A DNA stretch of 41,209 bases from Desulfobacteraceae bacterium. Its GTDB lineage: Bacteria; Desulfobacterota; Desulfobacteria; Desulfobacterales; ETH-SRB1. Below the pieces are notes generated by a model. It made no database searches. It had not been told where the DNA came from and worked only from the letters and a program-made list of their open reading frames with translations. How positions within the stretch are numbered: position 1 is the first letter of the stretch; the number at the start of each line of letters is the position of its first letter. The stretch covers positions 1-41,209 of the forward strand of contig JAUVHU010000012.1 of the NCBI GenBank assembly GCA_030593145.1, read 5' to 3'. The translations under genes and the position numbers were made by a program. Positions 1 to 7,831 of this stretch are shown one piece after another.

Positions 1-19
1 TTATACATCTTGCTTGTCC

Positions 20-98
20 TTTTGCTTGTTTTCTGTGTTCCGTCAAGGCTTACATAACTCGTTATGCGCGCCTTAACGCGCCTTGAAAACAAACAAAA
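20..98. repeat. imperfect inverted repeat downstream of the octaheme cytochrome gene
   Basis: Bases 20-33 and 85-98 are complementary at 13 of 14 positions (TTTTGCTTGTTTTC against GAAAACAAACAAAA). Inside them, 43-49 (TCAAGGC) pairs with 80-86 (GCCTTGA) and 53-58 (CATAAC) pairs with 61-66 (GTTATG). The outer and middle stems compete for bases 85-86. The element lies just past the 3' end of the minus-strand cytochrome gene, so it could act as a transcript-end hairpin, but it has no clear U-tract. The rest of 1-197 shows no gene. Confidence 0.4.
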
Positions 99-197
99 TT
101 ACGGCGCAATCTGTACAACTTATTTATACTTGCCTCCTTAGGTTTAACCTTTACTTGTAAAAAATTATAAAGAGTGGGTCCCGGAAGTTACTTACCG

Positions 198-1799
198 TTA
201 TCTTACTCTCCTCATGTGATAATGTATCAATATGTCAAGCTCTTCGTCTGTGATCATTTTATCTGTTTTTGACATCATACGCCTGATGGTTTGTTTCCAT
301 TCATCTTTCGACTTTTTCTCTTTCAAGGTCTCTTCCGGCTCATGACATTCTGAACAATCTTTCTGGAAGACTTGTTGTTCGATTTTTTGTTTTGCCACGT
401 GATAGTTCACCAGCCCTTTTACGTCATCAAAAGTCATACCGCTGCCTTCTTTTTCGCTCATGGCAACGATAATCTGCTCCCAAGACTCTGCAGTTCCCAT
501 GGGAGTGAATGTTCGTTCTTTGTCGTGACACTTAGAACATTTTTCCATAGCAATGCCGGTCATCGTTTTTTCATATTTTATGTGATATTGTGTAAGTATA
601 TCGAGCTCATCCTTACTTATCTTTCTGCCTGCCTTATCCATCATTTTTATGGCTGTTTGTCTCCATTGCTCATCTGTTTTCCCCGTTTCCAGAGCGACAT
701 CCGCCGGATGGCATTGGGAGCAATCCCTTAAGAATAACTCTTGTTCCTTTTTCTGCCTTGTCACATGAAAATTAACCAGTTTAGAAACATCGCTTTCAGT
801 CATGGCGCTCCCCTCTTTTTTTGCCATAGACTGAATGGTCTTTTGCCAGGATTCCTCCAGAATGTGGAGTGATTTTTCCAAAGAATGGCATGTTGAACAT
901 TTTCTTTCAAAGAGTTCGACGGAATCAAGACCAAACATTTTAGCTTCGATATTTAATTTTCCTAATGTCACCAGGCTGTGAGCCCTGATATGATAGTGTA
1001 TTAAAGTGTCGACGTTTTCATTGCTCATGACTTCATTGGTCTTTTCCATCATACGTCTGATCGTTGCCTTCCATTGATCGGACGTCTTTTCTACTTCCGG
1101 AAGAGATTGCATGCTCATTCTTTTATGACATTTTGAGCATTTTGTTTCAAACAATTCGCGGTCTTTTTTCTGCCTTTGACGGTGGTAACCAACTATTATA
1201 TTTATTTCATCTTTGTTTATGTCACTACCCTTTTCTTTGGACATGGCAGTAACTATCTTTCGCCAGGTTTCCTCATCGCGTTCTAAATTAAGGACCCTTT
1301 CGAGGTCGTGGCATTGAAAACACTTTGCCATAATCATAGTTTGACATCTTTCATGATGACCGATTAACAGATTCATTTGTTTATCACTTATTTCTGTTTT
1401 GGTCTTGGCCATCATACGACGAATCGTCTCTTTCCATTCCCGCTTTGTCTTTATATCCGGTAATGATACTCCTGCTCCATGGCAATGAGTACATTGCTTC
1501 AGGAAAAAATCCCTTTCTGCTTTCTGCTTCTCAACATGCATACTTACCAATTTTTCAATATCGGATCTGGTAATTTCCGCACCTCGTTTCTTGCTCATAC
1601 GAAGTAAGGTATTTTCCCAGAATTTTTCGTTTATTAGAAGCATCGCGCATTCATCAGCTTCATGACAATTGGAACACTTTTGCTCAAAAATAGAGGAACC
1701 CTGGAATTCAGTGTGTTTAACTGTTTTAAGCCGGTCGTGACACGCAAATATACAAGTCAAGCAAATCAAAAAGAAAAATATTATTTTAAACTTTCTCAT
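198..1799 (-). CDS. octaheme c-type cytochrome, probable lipoprotein, made of eight tandem mono-heme modules
   Basis: Probably carries electrons on the periplasmic side of the inner or outer membrane; partners are unknown. The 533-residue product has eight CxxCH heme-attachment motifs (CSNCH, CTHCH, CFQCH, CSKCH, CSTCH, CSQCH, CSKCH, CSECH) starting at about residue 42 and spaced about 65 residues apart. Each module continues with a conserved Trp, a Met-containing helix and a histidine in a (V/I)-x-x-[YFHM]-H context, giving eight possible distal heme ligands. Modules alternate in two subtypes, so the gene looks like four copies of a two-module unit. The N-terminus is hydrophobic and ends in IFAC at residue 20, a loose lipobox (Phe at -2 is unusual). 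I chose the ATG at 1799 because GGAGGA lies 8 bases upstream; an in-frame upstream start at 1859 would add 20 polar residues ahead of the signal. It lies 63 bases behind a membrane-protein gene and may be co-transcribed with it. Confidence 0.85.
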   Translation of the reverse strand: MRKFKIIFFFLICLTCIFACHDRLKTVKHTEFQGSSIFEQKCSNCHEADECAMLLINEKFWENTLLRMSKKRGAEITRSDIEKLVSMHVEKQKAERDFFLKQCTHCHGAGVSLPDIKTKREWKETIRRMMAKTKTEISDKQMNLLIGHHERCQTMIMAKCFQCHDLERVLNLERDEETWRKIVTAMSKEKGSDINKDEINIIVGYHRQRQKKDRELFETKCSKCHKRMSMQSLPEVEKTSDQWKATIRRMMEKTNEVMSNENVDTLIHYHIRAHSLVTLGKLNIEAKMFGLDSVELFERKCSTCHSLEKSLHILEESWQKTIQSMAKKEGSAMTESDVSKLVNFHVTRQKKEQELFLRDCSQCHPADVALETGKTDEQWRQTAIKMMDKAGRKISKDELDILTQYHIKYEKTMTGIAMEKCSKCHDKERTFTPMGTAESWEQIIVAMSEKEGSGMTFDDVKGLVNYHVAKQKIEQQVFQKDCSECHEPEETLKEKKSKDEWKQTIRRMMSKTDKMITDEELDILIHYHMRRVR

Positions 1800-1862
1800 A
1801 TTACTTGTCCTCCGTCTTTTATAGTCTCCAATAGGGCGACAGTTCTCTGGGTCGTTCAATAA

Positions 1863-2330
1863 TTAAACTTCTTTTGAAGGCAGATATGGTTTTTTCAGAA
1901 TTAGCAGCCGCCAGAGCCATCTGTAATAGTGTAAACTTGCCAGCAGGAGCGCGCCACCTATAGCCATATAAACAATTGCCAGGTATTGCCTGGAAATTGG
2001 AGAATGTCGCAGAATTATTCCAAACGCAATCATAACAACGATGATTAGATAACTTTTCCATGCCTGAAATGCAAAAATACATCCTTTTTCAGAGAGCAGG
2101 CAGATACGGTCAATGTTTTTCCGAGCGATTCCGGAAAATCCAAAAAAATATACGGCCAATGACAAAACAATTCCCAACAACCCAAATGGTAAAGCGGCAA
2201 ACCAGCCAATCTCCTTAAACCAGTAATAAGCCATACGACAAAGCATTACACCCACCGCACTCCACATCAGACCGGCAAGAGCAATCAGCACGTATTTGGA
2301 AACAACCGGTTTTAGTTTATCAAAAAACAT
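1863..2330 (-). CDS. four-helix membrane protein of unknown function
   Basis: I do not recognise a characterised family. The 155-residue product has four hydrophobic segments at about residues 13-35, 43-66, 92-108 and 116-134, separated by a cytosolic-looking basic loop and ending in a basic tail. There is no signal peptide and no metal or catalytic motif; Cys residues at the loop before helix 3 are not in a recognisable pattern. The ATG at 2330 has AGGAG six bases upstream, whereas an in-frame start at 2360 would run into the repeat at 2351-2368. The gene is 63 bases upstream of the octaheme cytochrome on the same strand, so a role as its membrane partner is possible but is only inferred from position. 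Confidence 0.65.
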   Translation of the reverse strand: MFFDKLKPVVSKYVLIALAGLMWSAVGVMLCRMAYYWFKEIGWFAALPFGLLGIVLSLAVYFFGFSGIARKNIDRICLLSEKGCIFAFQAWKSYLIIVVMIAFGIILRHSPISRQYLAIVYMAIGGALLLASLHYYRWLWRLLILKKPYLPSKEV

Positions 2331-2350
2331 CAAAGCTCCTAGTAAAGAAT

Positions 2351-2595
2351 CCTGGCCCAAAGGACCAGACTTTGGTTTGCTCCTGAAAGAAACTGTTTTG
2401 CTTAAAACCGTACAAGTTAAAAATGCCTAAAGTGAGCTAAAGTGCCTAAAGTTATGGAGTCGCTTCGCTCCACTTATTTTATATAATTGACAGGATTCCT
2501 TAACTTTAGTGCACTTCAAACTTTAGCGCACTTTAAACTATTGCAGCATTTCTTTAGGCAGAGCCAAAGAACTCTGACCTGGCCCAAAGGACCAG
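2351..2595. repeat. gap flanked by an 18-bp direct repeat and containing inverted CTAAAGTG-type words
   Basis: The same 18 bases (CCTGGCCCAAAGGACCAG) occur at 2351-2368 and 2578-2595; each copy is itself weakly palindromic (CCTGG/CCAG). Between them, 2426-2454 has three closely spaced CTAAAGT words and 2501-2534 has the reverse-complement words; CTAAAGTTA at 2446-2454 pairs perfectly with TAACTTTAG at 2501-2509. A small GGAG/CTCC hairpin sits at about 2456-2471. No coding potential is seen on either strand. It could be a small non-autonomous insertion or a folded intergenic RNA element. Confidence 0.5.
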
Positions 2596-2615
2596 GTTTT
2601 TCAGAATAAAAAGTT

Positions 2616-2837
2616 TCATTTTCGCTGGTTTGAGGATGGGTCACACATGCATGCCGGCGGCTCGAATCCACCCGAACCTGTGGGAATACCATGTGGCCTG
2701 ACGTTTCCAGCAGATATAAGCTTTTTCACGTTGTTGCCACAGCATTTGGGACATTCAGGAGGAGGATCTTTGGGGGAGAGAAACAGTTGTTCAAAGTGGC
2801 AATCACAGTTTTCACATACATATTCGAATATGGGCAT
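2616..2837 (-). CDS. FmdB-family zinc-ribbon protein
   Basis: A 73-residue protein with the FmdB-family hallmark: it begins MPIFEYVCENC and carries two Cys pairs, C8/C11 and C29/C32, that would bind one zinc or form a rubredoxin-like knuckle. The C-terminal tail is low-complexity with further cysteines (PACMC), common in this family. Members are annotated as putative regulatory proteins after FmdB of Methylophilus, but their molecular role is not established. AAGGAG lies six bases before the ATG. It is the most upstream gene of the minus-strand group and is separated from the next gene by the repeat-rich gap, so it is probably its own transcript. Confidence 0.85.
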   Translation of the reverse strand: MPIFEYVCENCDCHFEQLFLSPKDPPPECPKCCGNNVKKLISAGNVRPHGIPTGSGGFEPPACMCDPSSNQRK

Positions 2838-2959
2838 TGTAAACTCCTTCTAATCTCAATAATTTTTATTGCCTGTTAACAGAGAACGACTCATTGTCTG
2901 TTTACTGGTATTCTATATTTCTATAATCTTATAAATAAAATTTTGTAATTTAACCTGAG

Positions 2960-3955
2960 TTATATCCTGGCTTCCTCTTTCAGCAGACAGCAGGCAATTT
3001 TATAATCCGGATCGCCGTTACTGTTATAGCTTAGATTTGCAGGCTGTATGATTTTGTTCATCACGCATCCTTCGGGTATGTTAAGCCCAAACAAATCTCT
3101 TTCATTTATCCTGTCAGTATTAATAAGATTATTGTTTTTAAATGCCATGCTGTGCAAAGGAAAATCCTCACATAACGGGCATCGATATACCCTGCCGTTG
3201 GGAAATATAAAATAATTTTCCGCAACCAGACCACCGCATTCAAATTTTTCTTCGGGATTTAAAAAAACTTTTGGATAGCTAACAATAATGCCAAGCCTGG
3301 ATACCTTTTCCGCAACCTTTGGAATTATGGTTAACCATTGGGACTTGGAAACCTGCAAGCCGGCAGAGCTGTTTCCGACAGATTTTCCCCTGATTCCGAT
3401 TACCTGTATAAAAAACCTGTTAATTCCCAAATCCTTTAGCAATGGCTCCATCATGTGGAGTTCATGAATGTTGGCACTGCTCACCGTATATATAAGGCTT
3501 GTTGTAAAACCTTTTAAAACCGCTTCTTTAATGCCGGCAATACATTTATCATACGATCCCTTTCCCCTGAGCATATCATTTGTTTCTCTTGTAGCGCCGT
3601 CTAAGCTGAAGCTGAAATAGTCAACAATATCACGATCCACTTTAGAAAGTATATCATGGAAAAGATACCCATTGGTATCGACTGTTATGGATTTATAGCC
3701 AATAGATTTTGCTTTTTTAATGGCCAATGCCAGATCCGGATGAAGAGTGGGTTCTCCTCCTAAAAAAATAACATTTGCCCTGTCGCTTTTCTCCGCAAAT
3801 GCGCCAAGCCATGTTTCAATAGTTTCTATTGAAAGTTGATTTTCTCCGTGCTGTTCTTTGTTGATGTAGCAGTGCCGGCATTTAAGGTTACAACTTGTGA
3901 GGATATGGAAAAAAACATTTACGGAATGTCTGGAAAAGGCAACAGTCTTTTTCAT
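2960..3955 (-). CDS. radical SAM protein with C-terminal cysteine region
   Basis: Probable S-adenosylmethionine-dependent radical enzyme. The CxxxCxxC cluster motif is at C22, C26 and C29 (CNLKCRHC), followed by the GGEPTLHP motif near residue 65 that contacts SAM. The C-terminal third has Cys residues in CGGL, CPLCEDF and a final IACC context, suggestive of an auxiliary iron-sulfur cluster of the SPASM/Twitch sort, although the spacing is not canonical. The 331-residue length suits PqqE/MoaA-like enzymes. The substrate is unknown. The gene starts 5 bases after the stop of the cyclic-nucleotide-binding gene, so the two are almost certainly translated from one message. No peptide precursor gene is visible next to it. 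Confidence 0.8.
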   Translation of the reverse strand: MKKTVAFSRHSVNVFFHILTSCNLKCRHCYINKEQHGENQLSIETIETWLGAFAEKSDRANVIFLGGEPTLHPDLALAIKKAKSIGYKSITVDTNGYLFHDILSKVDRDIVDYFSFSLDGATRETNDMLRGKGSYDKCIAGIKEAVLKGFTTSLIYTVSSANIHELHMMEPLLKDLGINRFFIQVIGIRGKSVGNSSAGLQVSKSQWLTIIPKVAEKVSRLGIIVSYPKVFLNPEEKFECGGLVAENYFIFPNGRVYRCPLCEDFPLHSMAFKNNNLINTDRINERDLFGLNIPEGCVMNKIIQPANLSYNSNGDPDYKIACCLLKEEARI

Positions 3956-3960
3956 ATGCT

Positions 3961-4455
3961 TTATTTTACCTGCTTAGCCATATTTTTTTTAAGTTCAACA
4001 AGCTCTTCATTTGTAAGACGCAACCGGATTGATATATATTCAGCCAGCACCCTGTATAATAATAAAAGAACATATGTTGATTCATCATCCGGAGAACATT
4101 TTTCTTTGCCTGAAGTATTAACAGCCATGCACACGGTTTTGCCCATCGCATATATCGAGGCTGATCTGCTTAAGCTGTCTATTATCCTCATTTCACCGAA
4201 AATTTCACCCATTTTGCTTATTGTACAAATGGGCACACCTTCTTTTTCTATCCGTATCTTGCCGGACAGAAGAAAATAAAGCCACATGTCAAGATCGCCC
4301 TCTCTTATGATTATTTCTCCGTCTTCATATTGTCTTATTTTGCTCAATCTGAGCATTTGCCCAAGGGCTTTTGTTTCGAAATTTTTCAAAGCCGGAATTG
4401 CTAAAAGCTGTTTGATGTTTTTAATATTATCTTTCAAATATTTTGATTCAATCAT
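3961..4455 (-). CDS. stand-alone cyclic nucleotide-binding (CRP-like sensor) domain protein
   Basis: A 164-residue protein that is mostly one cNMP-binding beta-roll (about residues 20-115). The phosphate-binding cassette is recognisable at 86-100 (FGEMRIIDSLSRSAS) with Glu88 and Arg97, the residues that contact ribose and phosphate in the CRP family, so ligand binding is plausible. The remaining helical tail (about 120-164) is too short for a winged helix DNA-binding domain, so it is not a complete CRP/FNR transcription factor. It is the first gene of a two-gene unit with the radical SAM protein; this arrangement suggests that it senses a nucleotide signal and acts on its partner, which is inference from position. 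Confidence 0.8.
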   Translation of the reverse strand: MIESKYLKDNIKNIKQLLAIPALKNFETKALGQMLRLSKIRQYEDGEIIIREGDLDMWLYFLLSGKIRIEKEGVPICTISKMGEIFGEMRIIDSLSRSASIYAMGKTVCMAVNTSGKEKCSPDDESTYVLLLLYRVLAEYISIRLRLTNEELVELKKNMAKQVK

Positions 4456-4627
4456 GGCTGACTCCTGTCGGGTTTAATAGCATCGTAAAAAACCACTAAT
4501 TTAACTATAGATGGTTAAGTAAAAAGGTTGATGAAATAGCACGCCTTTTAATATTGAATATTACCAAATTATTATGTATTAATGCAAGCATACATTATAT
4601 AATTTTTTATTTTGGTTGAGGTAACTT

Positions 4628-5449
4628 TTGAACATTCTAATTAAAATTGTATCGTGGTTCTTCTGTTTATATCTTGCTTATTACGGTCTCATTTTCTTTA
4701 TGCAGCGTCATATAATGTTTCCCTGCATTAAAATATCAGAGACTTCAAACATAAGTGACGACATACCGGACCTTGAAAAAAACTGGATAAATGCGGGTCG
4801 CGAAAAAATCGAAACATGGTTTATCCCGCCTTCATCGCAACATGGTCAAGGTCCCCGGCCTGCAATTATCTTTGCTCATGGAAATGCGGAAACAATCGAC
4901 CAGTGGCCTGAAATGCTGAAAAAATTTACAGAACTTGGAATTGGTGTATTGCTTGTCGAGTACCCGGGTTATGGAAGATCAACAGGATCTCCATCTCAAA
5001 AAAGCATTACAAAAACCTTTGTTGCTGCTTATGATGTTTTAATCGCAAGAGAAGATGTCGATCCTTCTAAAATCATCCTCATAGGACGCTCAATCGGCGG
5101 CGGCGCTGCATGCGCCCTTGCAACGCAGCGACCTTCCGCAATGCTCATCCTTATGTCATCATTTATCAACACAAAAACAATGGCATCAAAATATCTTGTT
5201 CCAGGTTTTTTTACCCTGGACCCGTTTGACAATATATCGACAGTAAAATCATACTCTGGAACAGTTCTCGTTGTCCACGGAAAAAACGATGAAGTAATCC
5301 CCTACAAGCATGGCATCGCCCTTTTTAACACGGCAAAGCGCGGCAGGATACTGACATATAATTGCGGTCATAATGATTGTCCTCCAGACTGGAATATATT
5401 CCTGAAAGATATTAAACCAATTCTCCAAGAAGCAGGGATTATCAACTAA
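4628..5449 (+). CDS. membrane-anchored alpha/beta hydrolase
   Basis: Serine hydrolase of the alpha/beta fold, close in layout to the YqkD/BEM46/ABHD17 type. An N-terminal hydrophobic segment (about residues 4-25) should anchor it in the membrane. The oxyanion region is FAHGNAET (82-89), the nucleophile elbow is GRSIGGG with Ser155, and the likely acid and base are Asp221 (HGKNDE) and His248 (GHND). The 273-residue length is usual. The start is TTG at 4628, supported by GAGG six bases upstream. The substrate is unknown; esterase or thioesterase activity is the family norm. It is divergent from the cNMP-binding gene and is followed by a hairpin at 5498-5516. Confidence 0.85.
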   Translation: MNILIKIVSWFFCLYLAYYGLIFFMQRHIMFPCIKISETSNISDDIPDLEKNWINAGREKIETWFIPPSSQHGQGPRPAIIFAHGNAETIDQWPEMLKKFTELGIGVLLVEYPGYGRSTGSPSQKSITKTFVAAYDVLIAREDVDPSKIILIGRSIGGGAACALATQRPSAMLILMSSFINTKTMASKYLVPGFFTLDPFDNISTVKSYSGTVLVVHGKNDEVIPYKHGIALFNTAKRGRILTYNCGHNDCPPDWNIFLKDIKPILQEAGIIN

Positions 5450-5497
5450 GATAAGCGATTAGCTCTTATTGTTTCGGGTGGTTACCAGCAATTCAAT

Positions 5498-5516
5498 TTT
5501 CACCCATTGGGTGAAA
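5498..5516. terminator. short perfect hairpin between hydrolase and TRIC-family genes
   Basis: TTTCACCC at 5498-5505 is followed by a 3-base loop and GGGTGAAA at 5509-5516. It is 50 bases after the hydrolase stop and could end that transcript, but the following bases (TGTTAACCTTTAAT) are only a weak U-tract. Further on, near 5551-5582, GCTAAAAGCT occurs twice 9 bases apart. Confidence 0.4.
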
Positions 5517-5597
5517 TGTTAACCTTTAATAATATATTGAAATTGTTGTGCCAATTGCTAAAAGCTAACTGCTAAAAGCTCAATTGAGGTATTAACA

Positions 5598-6272
5598 ATG
5601 ATAACTTTTCTTGATATATTCGGCACATTTGCATTTGCGATATCAGGCGCATTTCACGCAGTCAAGTATGAACTCGACCTTCTTGGTGTACTGGTTCTAT
5701 CGGTAGCCACAGGAGTCGGAGGAGGAATTGTAAGAGATCTGATACTTGGCTTTACTCCGCCGGCAGCATTTCAGGATGAAACCTATCTGCTGGTATGTTT
5801 TGTTGGCGGACTCCTCGTGTTTATCGGATCCACGAAAATTGCGGCCCGCTGGGATAGTGTAATGGCTTCAGACGCGCTTGGCCTGAGCGTATTTGCGGCT
5901 ATCGGCGCCGCCAAAGCATCAATATGTGGTCTGGACACTATAGGAATCATAATGATGGCTGCAATAACAGCCACAGGTGGCGGGATTATCAGAGACATAC
6001 TGGTTTGCGAAATACCAGCCGTCCTTAAAACAGATTTCTATGCAACAGCCGCTTTATTCGGCGGCGCTTGTTTTGTTGTGACAAGGGCTTTTGGATGCAG
6101 CGAAAGCGTACAATTGTTTTGCGCAATTGCGGCCACAATCTCTATCCGCATTATCGCGATGAAATACAAAATCTCCCTGCCAAGAGTAAAAAGCCTGCCT
6201 GCATCGCCTGAACAACTTACACAGGAGCGAAAAGCCAGAGTAAAAACAAAATACAGATCTCGTAAATTTTGA
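5598..6272 (+). CDS. TRIC-family (UPF0126) trimeric cation channel homologue
   Basis: An integral membrane protein of 224 residues and about seven helices made of two homologous halves. Each half carries the family signature: GGGIVRD at 41-47 and GGGIIRD at 127-133. Prokaryotic members related to YicG/YadS form homotrimeric cation channels; some copies are annotated as glycine transporters. Which ion or solute this one carries cannot be told from the sequence. A basic tail (about 185-224) is cytosolic. GAGG is 11 bases before the ATG. It stands alone between the hydrolase and the tRNA. Confidence 0.88.
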   Translation: MITFLDIFGTFAFAISGAFHAVKYELDLLGVLVLSVATGVGGGIVRDLILGFTPPAAFQDETYLLVCFVGGLLVFIGSTKIAARWDSVMASDALGLSVFAAIGAAKASICGLDTIGIIMMAAITATGGGIIRDILVCEIPAVLKTDFYATAALFGGACFVVTRAFGCSESVQLFCAIAATISIRIIAMKYKISLPRVKSLPASPEQLTQERKARVKTKYRSRKF

Positions 6273-6353
6273 CAGGTTTGGGGGGTAATATCCTGGATAA
6301 AAGATTCGGCTTCTGAGCCAATTTTAAAACGTCAAACTGAACAGCACTTATTC

Positions 6354-6380
6354 TTGACATTTTTTTTTATAATATATAGA
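6354..6380 (+). promoter_or_regulatory. probable promoter of tRNA-Leu
   Basis: A consensus -35 hexamer TTGACA at 6354-6359 is followed by a T-run and the AT-rich block TATAATATATAGA at 6368-6380. The best-placed -10 is TATAGA at 6375-6380 (15-base spacer), with TATATA at 6373-6378 as an alternative. Transcription would start about 20 bases before the tRNA. Confidence 0.5.
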
Positions 6381-6407
6381 AAGACAGTCTGACTAAACTT
6401 CAACAAT

Positions 6408-6496
6408 GCCTGGGTGGCGGAATCTGGTAGACGCAAGGGACTTAAAATCCCTCGGGGCTTAGCCCTGTACGAGTTCAATTCTCGTCCCAGGCACCA
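6408..6496 (+). tRNA. tRNA-Leu(UAA) with encoded CCA
   Basis: The 7-bp acceptor stem GCCTGGG/CCCAGGC, discriminator A and genomic CCA end at 6496. The anticodon loop CTTAAAA between AGGGA and TCCCT reads UAA. The long variable arm (about 6453-6467) is that of a class II tRNA, as expected for leucine. GAGTTCAATTC forms the T-arm. Confidence 0.96.
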
Positions 6497-6855
6497 GCAA
6501 AACAAAGACTTCATTTAAAATTATCCCCTCAACTTTCACACCCTGCTATTCCTCAAAAGCGTTAGACCGTAAGGTTTCTCCCTTAGGTCGAAATGACACA
6601 TTCGATGAATTCGACTTGTTGAGAATTTATCAAACCTTTAGTTATAACTTGATTTCAAATCGTTTTTCACTTGACAAACGGAACAGTTCATTATTAGGTA
6701 CGTCAGATTAAAAAATTGTATTTTACTTAATGTTATATTCAAATAAATAACCTATTTGAAATCAAACTTATTACAATTATTTCAACGGCGAATTTATTAA
6801 AATCGATATTATTTTTAAGTAATCGGTTATAGCTAATTTGGAGGTGACAAATTCC
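6497..6855 (+). promoter_or_regulatory. 359-base leader region of the rnf cluster with nested inverted repeats
   Basis: No gene is seen. TTGATTTCAAAT at 6649-6660 pairs perfectly with ATTTGAAATCAA at 6754-6765, and inside it TTCAAATA (6738-6745) and TATTTGAA (6753-6760) form an 8-bp stem with a 7-base loop. A TTGACA at 6671-6676 lies between the arms but has no convincing -10 (TATTAG at 6692, 15-base spacer). These could be operators or a leader RNA fold controlling rnf. At 6604-6615 GATGAATTCGAC matches one end of the short element found at 35620-35769. GGAGGTGA at 6840-6847 is the ribosome-binding site of rnfB. Confidence 0.4.
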
Positions 6856-7656
6856 ATGGGTCCTATATTAAATGCAATGGTAGCAATGGGCGGTCTTGGC
6901 CTAGTGCTGAGTATTGTGCTGGGAGTTGCGTCAAAAGTCTTTTATGTCTATGTTGATCCAAAAGTTGTTGCTGTAGATGAGTGCCTTCCAGGCGCAAACT
7001 GTGGAGGATGCGGCTATGCCGGCTGCAGCGATTGCGCTGTTGCTATGGTGGCAGGCGAAGCGCCGCCTAATGCCTGCAAGGCCGGCGGAGATGATATTAC
7101 AGAAGCAGTTGCCACTGTCCTCGGAGTATCCGCTGAATCAGCCGAAAGAGATATAATCAGCATATTTTGCAGGGGTACCCATACCGCTGCGGAACGAAAA
7201 TACAGTTACAAAGGCGTATTAGACTGCCGGGCGGCTGTTCTGCTTGCCGGAGGAGACAAAAGCTGCATGTATGGCTGCCTTGGTCTTGGCACCTGTGTTG
7301 TAAGTTGTCCGTTCGACGCCTTAAAAATGGGAGAGGATGGTCTGCCTGTAGTAAACGAAAAACTATGCACAGGTTGCGGCACATGTGTAGCTATCTGTCC
7401 TCGCAATATTCCCACGTTGATAAAAGAATCGCAAAAAGTTGCAGCTCTTTGCAGTTCTCATGACGGCGGAAAAGTTGTTAAGGCAATATGCAACGTTGGC
7501 TGTCAGGGCTGTGGAAAATGTAAAAAGGCTTGCCCGGAAAAGGCTATAATAGTCGATAAATTCCTGGCAATAGTTGATGGTGAGAAGTGCACAGGGTGCG
7601 GCGAATGTTTTGAAGAATGCCCGACAGGAATTATTCAGAGCCTGGTAGCCGCTTAA
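6856..7656 (+). CDS. rnfB: Rnf complex subunit B, multi-cluster ferredoxin
   Basis: Membrane-anchored iron-sulfur subunit that takes electrons from ferredoxin into the Rnf ion pump. One N-terminal helix (about 10-32) is followed by the RnfB signature cluster C43-x5-C-x2-C-x4-C57 and four further [4Fe-4S] sites (C137/141/147/151, C171/174/177/181, C212/216/219/222/226 region and C245/248/251/255). That is more clusters than the short proteobacterial RsxB and resembles the long RnfB of acetogens. I place the start at ATG 6856, eight bases after GGAGGTGA; an in-frame TTG at 6838 overlaps the ribosome-binding site. It is the first gene of the cluster, whereas rnfB is last in the common rnfCDGEAB order. 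Confidence 0.93.
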   Translation: MGPILNAMVAMGGLGLVLSIVLGVASKVFYVYVDPKVVAVDECLPGANCGGCGYAGCSDCAVAMVAGEAPPNACKAGGDDITEAVATVLGVSAESAERDIISIFCRGTHTAAERKYSYKGVLDCRAAVLLAGGDKSCMYGCLGLGTCVVSCPFDALKMGEDGLPVVNEKLCTGCGTCVAICPRNIPTLIKESQKVAALCSSHDGGKVVKAICNVGCQGCGKCKKACPEKAIIVDKFLAIVDGEKCTGCGECFEECPTGIIQSLVAA

Positions 7657-7831
7657 CAGTCTGTTGAATAGAGAGATATGATCGAAGAAGGAGTGAAAAC
7701 AGAATCCCACCTGTTCTCCTGATTCCATAGTTTTTTTTACTTGAAAGATTTTTTACATTATGGTAGGCATTTTCAGTTTTACGCCCACTTTAACAAAGAT
7801 AATGCTTTGAGACCTTTGAAAGGATATAATT

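Noticed and set aside
6408-6496. tRNA-Leu as an integration site for a genomic island.
   Set aside because: No repeat of the tRNA 3' end is visible downstream and no integrase is adjacent.
7167-7463. Long open frames opposite or out of phase with rnfB and other genes.
   Set aside because: They overlap well-supported genes in other frames, show no family motifs and have unlikely composition.
7657-7831. Possible attenuator between rnfB and the cytochrome (weak stems followed by eight T near 7731).
   Set aside because: Stems are only 4-5 bp and asymmetric; several equally weak folds exist.
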